This document shows, one piece after another, positions 60,825-64,000 of a stretch of DNA of 64,000 nucleotides. The position numbers were made by a program, and so were the translations under genes. The DNA comes from Flavobacterium sp. SUN052 (lineage in GTDB: Bacteria > Bacteroidota > Bacteroidia > Flavobacteriales > Flavobacteriaceae). The notes below the pieces were generated by a model. It was not told the origin of the DNA. It saw only the letters and a list, made by a program, of their open reading frames with translations, and searched no databases. The stretch spans positions 62,001 to 126,000 of the forward strand of contig NZ_JAPQNS010000009.1 in the NCBI RefSeq assembly GCF_028867935.1, written 5' to 3'. The first letter of the stretch is position 1. Every line of letters starts with the position of its first letter.

Positions 60825-61628
60825 TTAGTAGCCTTTCCCTTCTTCAATACTGGTCTGAGGAGGGCTGGTACCTACACCATCGGGCGACCCTTCGCCAAAT
60901 CGCCGATACGCGTCTTCCATAATCGCAGCTGTTGCACTGGCTCCTAAGCGGGTTACGCCCATTTCTTTTACGGCCAGCAGACCGTCGAGTGTACGAATGC
61001 CCCCGGCCGCTTTTACCTGCACCGCACCTCCAGTTGGCCCTGTCCCTACGTGGTCGAGCATTAAGCGGAGGTGCGGAAGTGTAGCCCCTTCATAGCTGTA
61101 TTTGCCATCGCTGCCCTTCACAAACCCATAACCTGTAGAGGTTTTTACAAACTCGGCACCCACCTCCGTGCATATCTGGCAGAGCTTGATAATATACCTA
61201 TCCTCTGGCATAAAATCATTCTCAAAAATCACTTTCAGAATAGCTCCGTGCAGTTTACAGGCTTCGTGGATGACCCGAATTTCGTTGGTTACGTAGGTCC
61301 AGTCTTCGCCAAGCGCTTTGCCAATGTTGATGACCATGTCAATTTCTGTAGCGCCATCTTTACACGCCTGGATGGTTTCGGCTACTTTGATCGTAGTAGT
61401 GCTGTTACCCGCCGGAAAGCCAATGACGGTACCCACCAGCACATCGGTGCCAGCCAGGAGTTCAACGGCCATTGGCACGGCGTATGGTTTTATACATACC
61501 GACGCTACATTGTATTTTTTAGCCACTTCACACCCATCGCGCAGTTCCGCGTCAGTCATGGTGGGGTGGAGCAGGGAATGGTCGATCATCTTGGCGATGT
61601 CTCGAATCAGGGTTTGATTATCGGTCAT
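60825..61628 (-). CDS. deoC: Deoxyribose-phosphate aldolase
   Basis: A 267-aa class-I aldolase splitting 2-deoxyribose 5-phosphate to glyceraldehyde 3-phosphate and acetaldehyde. The Schiff-base lysine is Lys162 in FVKTSTGYGF, and the proton-relay lysine Lys206 is in VKAAGGIRTLDGLL. IDHSLLHPTMTDAEL opens the barrel. The C-terminal 20 residues after RRFGEGSPDG are extra and probably disordered. It is 21 nt after the LytTR regulator but not functionally tied to it. Confidence 0.95.
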   Translation of the reverse strand: MTDNQTLIRDIAKMIDHSLLHPTMTDAELRDGCEVAKKYNVASVCIKPYAVPMAVELLAGTDVLVGTVIGFPAGNSTTTIKVAETIQACKDGATEIDMVINIGKALGEDWTYVTNEIRVIHEACKLHGAILKVIFENDFMPEDRYIIKLCQICTEVGAEFVKTSTGYGFVKGSDGKYSYEGATLPHLRLMLDHVGTGPTGGAVQVKAAGGIRTLDGLLAVKEMGVTRLGASATAAIMEDAYRRFGEGSPDGVGTSPPQTSIEEGKGY

Positions 61629-61649
61629 GATTGGAATGTTACTTTATGT

Positions 61650-62423
61650 TCAGATCCATTTAGCCAGAAACTGGTTGAAGGGTTCTTTGTATTGATCGCT
61701 AACCGGAATCTGTGTCGTACCAATCTGGATGCTATTTCGGGTGATAGCGGTTATCTGATCCAACGACACGATAAACGACCGGTGTATCCGCATAAATCGC
61801 TGCGGGGGGAGTTTCTCTTCCAGCGCTTTCAAACTCGTGAGGGACAAAACGGGTTTGGTTGGCATACTTCTAAGATGAACTTTGATGTAGTCTTTTAGCC
61901 CTTCTATATACAGAATATCATCGAACGCAACACGCACTAACTGGTATTCGACCTTCAGGAATAAGTACTCTTTTTCGGGCTCCGACAAGGGGGCGGGAAC
62001 GGGCGTCGTAGGTTGTTCGGGCAGCAGTTCCGTTGGGCGACGAACTAACTCGTAGTAAGCCTGTGCCTTCAAGGCTGCTCGTAAAAACTCCTCGTAATTA
62101 AAGGGCTTCAGCAGGTAATCGAGCGCATCGACCCGGTATCCTTCCAGCGCATACTGGTTGTAGGCTGTTGTGAAAATAACACGCGGGGCAGAGCGGCCAT
62201 TGTTACCTGCGTCGAGAACGCGGGCCAGTTCGAGACCCGTCAGATCGGGCATCTGAATATCTAAAAACAACACATCAACGGGTTGCTCATGCAATCCCCG
62301 AAGGGCTTCGATAGCGTTGCTGTAGCGTCCGGCCAGACGCAGGAAAGGCGTTTGTTCAATAAACGCACAGACCAGCCCAAGGGCCAATGGTTCATCGTCG
62401 ACAGCAAGGCAGGAAAGGGTCAT
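61650..62423 (-). CDS. LytTR-type response regulator
   Basis: A 257-aa regulator. Receiver domain with Asp9/Asp10, phospho-acceptor Asp55 (LFLDIQMPDLTG), Thr in IFTTAYNQYAL and Lys in DYLLKPFNY. A proline-rich linker (about 135-148) leads to the LytTR DNA-binding domain (DILYIEGLKDYIKVHL, RFMRIHRSFIVSLDQI). It is paired with the LytS-like kinase 6 nt upstream, which surely phosphorylates it. Targets unknown. Confidence 0.94.
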   Translation of the reverse strand: MTLSCLAVDDEPLALGLVCAFIEQTPFLRLAGRYSNAIEALRGLHEQPVDVLFLDIQMPDLTGLELARVLDAGNNGRSAPRVIFTTAYNQYALEGYRVDALDYLLKPFNYEEFLRAALKAQAYYELVRRPTELLPEQPTTPVPAPLSEPEKEYLFLKVEYQLVRVAFDDILYIEGLKDYIKVHLRSMPTKPVLSLTSLKALEEKLPPQRFMRIHRSFIVSLDQITAITRNSIQIGTTQIPVSDQYKEPFNQFLAKWI

Positions 62424-62429
62424 AACTGT

Positions 62430-63497
62430 TTACTGTAGTGTTAGACCCAAATCTACAACATATTCCTGGCGGTCAGTGTCATGAACGGCGCTGAGTTGAT
62501 ACTGACCGGGGTAGAGCAGGTCGAGTCGACGGCGGGTATTGGTTAAACCAATCCCACTGCTTACTTCGAGCGAAGTGGATTTCTCCGGGAAAACTGTATT
62601 TCGAACCTGCATCCGTAGTCGCTTACCGGTTTGGGTAATATCAATTTCGATACGACTAGGCAGCAGCGCGCTGACACCATGTTTGAAGGCATTTTCTACA
62701 AAAGGCAACAAAAGCATGGTGGCAATCTGGGCATCGTGCAGTGGCGTAGGCTGAACAAACAGAACCTTTACTTTGTCGGTCAGGCGGAGTTGCATCAGCT
62801 CAATATAATCCTGTACAAAAGCGATTTCCTGGCTTAGTTGTCCCGTTCCATTCGGGTTTTCATATAGCACATAGCGCATCATACGGGAGAGCCGGTGCAG
62901 CGCTTCGCGGGCTTTCACGACATCGAGCAGGGTGAGGGCGTAAATGTTGTTAAGCGTATTGAAAAAGAAATGCGGATTGATCTGCGCTTTCAAAAACAGC
63001 AATTCTGAACTGACTTTAGCCTGTTCCAGATCCTGCCGTAACTGAGCATCCCGTTGCCAGGTGCGCACGGCTGTGATACTGGTACTGATGCCCAGGATAA
63101 ATAGCGTTGATAATAACGTTCCCTGAAACCAGCGACCGGGCCGCGGGGGCTTTCCGCCACCGTCGGGATTGTAGGCCCGATGAATCAGCACGTGTAATTC
63201 AAAGTAGGACTCAAACGCCCAGATAAAGAGCAAGATTCCGGCGACCACTGCTACCAGGGCACCCATGTAAACTCCGATCCTGTCGCGGAAGAGTAACTGC
63301 GGAGCCATCACTTCCGAATTCAGGTAGAATGCTGCGATCAATAATGCACATAAAAGCCCTTGTTTCACCCAAAATAAATTGGGCAGGTCTACCCCCGAAC
63401 TAAGGGGCTGATACAGCAGAAATGTGAATAGCAATAACCCCCAACCCAAAATATGGATTAGTACCGGAACATACGTACGGATGGTTTTAACAGACAT
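62430..63497 (-). CDS. LytS-like sensor histidine kinase (His_kinase/HATPase)
   Basis: A 355-aa membrane kinase. Four helices are found in residues 1-150 (LIHILGWGLLLFTFLLY, QGLLCALLIAAFYL, LVAVVAGILLFIWAF, LLSTLFILGISTSI). The catalytic region has LKAQINPHFFFNTLNNIYAL with the phospho-accepting His, then LPFVENAFKHGV (N box) and GIGLTNTRRRLDLLY. It forms an operon with the LytTR regulator, and a family-D repeat lies just upstream of its start. The short loops suggest sensing in or near the membrane. Confidence 0.93.
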   Translation of the reverse strand: MSVKTIRTYVPVLIHILGWGLLLFTFLLYQPLSSGVDLPNLFWVKQGLLCALLIAAFYLNSEVMAPQLLFRDRIGVYMGALVAVVAGILLFIWAFESYFELHVLIHRAYNPDGGGKPPRPGRWFQGTLLSTLFILGISTSITAVRTWQRDAQLRQDLEQAKVSSELLFLKAQINPHFFFNTLNNIYALTLLDVVKAREALHRLSRMMRYVLYENPNGTGQLSQEIAFVQDYIELMQLRLTDKVKVLFVQPTPLHDAQIATMLLLPFVENAFKHGVSALLPSRIEIDITQTGKRLRMQVRNTVFPEKSTSLEVSSGIGLTNTRRRLDLLYPGQYQLSAVHDTDRQEYVVDLGLTLQ

Positions 63498-63504
63498 GAG
63501 TTCT

Positions 63505-63593
63505 CAGTTATCAGTGAACAACGAACAGTGAACAGTTAATAACGAGCAAGAGAACTACTTACTGATAGCAGTTCGCTGCTCACTGTTCACTGT
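63505..63593. repeat. Inverted word-repeat module, family D, copy 4
   Basis: The left arm holds CAGTTAT, CAGTGAA, CAACGAA, CAGTGAA, CAGTTAA. The right arm holds TTACTGATAGCAGTTCGC, then TGCTCACTGTTCACTG. The right arm encodes the last 12 residues (TVNSEQRTAISK) and stop of the partial esterase. Confidence 0.88.
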
Positions 63594-64000
63594 TTTTTCC
63601 AGCCATGTACCGAAAAGCTCGATCCAATGGTCGGAAGGAAGATTGTTTTTACGCATTCCGAAACCGTGACCTCCGTTTGCATACAGATGCAGTTCGGCTG
63701 GTTTTTTGGCTTTGGTCCAGTCAGTATATAATTGAACGCTATGCGGAGCCAAGCCCAACTGATCGTCGGTAGCGGCCAGAATAAACGCTGGTGGTGCATC
63801 AGCAGGAACGTCCTTTTTGATGACCCACTCGTACTGCAAATAAATAGGGCCACCAAAATCGGGGCGAGTCTGGGGTGTGTAATTGTACATTACCGATGCG
63901 GCCACCGTACCACCCGCCGAAAAACCGATGATGCCAATTCGTTTTGGGTTCAGACCATAGTCAGCTGCGTGTTGCCGAACGTAGCCAACTGCTGCCAGCC
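63555..64000 (-). CDS. Alpha/beta-hydrolase esterase, C-terminal part (runs off window)
   Basis: About 148 codons are visible; the start lies beyond 64000. Present are the nucleophile elbow GFSAGG, the acid in AATDDQLGLAPHS and His in GGHGFGMR, which fit the BD-FAE/acetyl-esterase group acting on acylated sugars. A shorter frame from an internal ATG at 63905 would lose the serine, so it is not the true start. The C-terminal residues after TWLEK are translated from a family-D repeat, including the stop. Confidence 0.88.
   Translation of the reverse strand, partial: LAAVGYVRQHAADYGLNPKRIGIIGFSAGGTVAASVMYNYTPQTRPDFGGPIYLQYEWVIKKDVPADAPPAFILAATDDQLGLAPHSVQLYTDWTKAKKPAELHLYANGGHGFGMRKNNLPSDHWIELFGTWLEKTVNSEQRTAISK

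Noticed and set aside
3566..63593. Repeat modules as insertion sequences
   Set aside because: Apart from the family-N case, no module holds a gene, and no transposase or target duplication was seen. They are too short for IS elements.

Overview
The window looks like chromosome of a Cytophagales bacterium (Bacteroidota), most like Spirosoma and its relatives. This rests on three things seen here: TTG-N19/20-TAnnTTTG promoters upstream of a tRNA and of clpX, an ArgF'-type acylornithine carbamoyltransferase, and an Oar-like TonB-dependent receptor with a PafA-like phosphatase. The genus is my inference.

Layout. 0-9 kb is housekeeping: rel, a Fur-family regulator and purA on the minus strand, then tRNA-Leu(UAG), tig, an XRE regulator, clpP, a YhhN protein, clpX and a lipoprotein. 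10-21 kb holds the arginine genes in two facing halves: argD-argF'-argC on plus, and argB-glycosyltransferase-argG on minus. Between them lie a GxxExxY gene, a Uma2 protein, rarA and three visibly broken genes. 21.4-27.5 kb is a plus-strand operon for oxidative L-fucose-type sugar use: FAH hydrolase, lactonase, SDR, FucP-like permease, mutarotase, then two degenerate-looking exported proteins. 27.5-31 kb has a membrane protein/HTH pair, a zeta-toxin-like kinase with a small partner, and an ABC exporter. 31-46 kb is mixed: a GNAT candidate for acylglutamate synthase, aat, proB, HMG-CoA-lyase-like, an A-type Fe-S protein, a 1298-aa NtrY-like kinase, an HNH protein, fabH, purS, pssA, a metallo-hydrolase, an RsmI-like methylase and selD. 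47-64 kb has the TonB receptor, patatin, polyprenyl synthase, alkaline phosphatase, a CvfB-like protein, a sugar isomerase-like protein, a seven-PAS histidine kinase, deoC, a LytS/LytTR pair and a partial esterase.

The most striking content is not a gene. At least 20 short inverted-repeat modules lie between the genes. Most arms are built from degenerate tandem words of 7, 8 or 10-11 nt (for example AAAGAGTG, TTGGATG, CAGTGAA, GCAAAGACGCAAAG). They fall into about nine sequence families with one shared architecture. In eight genes the arm runs into the 3' end and supplies the stop codon, usually with the last few residues. In selD a GC-rich palindrome is inserted in frame. In the arginine cluster the two arms of one module lie on either side of a complete gene for a GxxExxY protein with a PD-(D/E)XK-like signature. 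I propose this as a candidate repeat/nuclease system; that link is inference.
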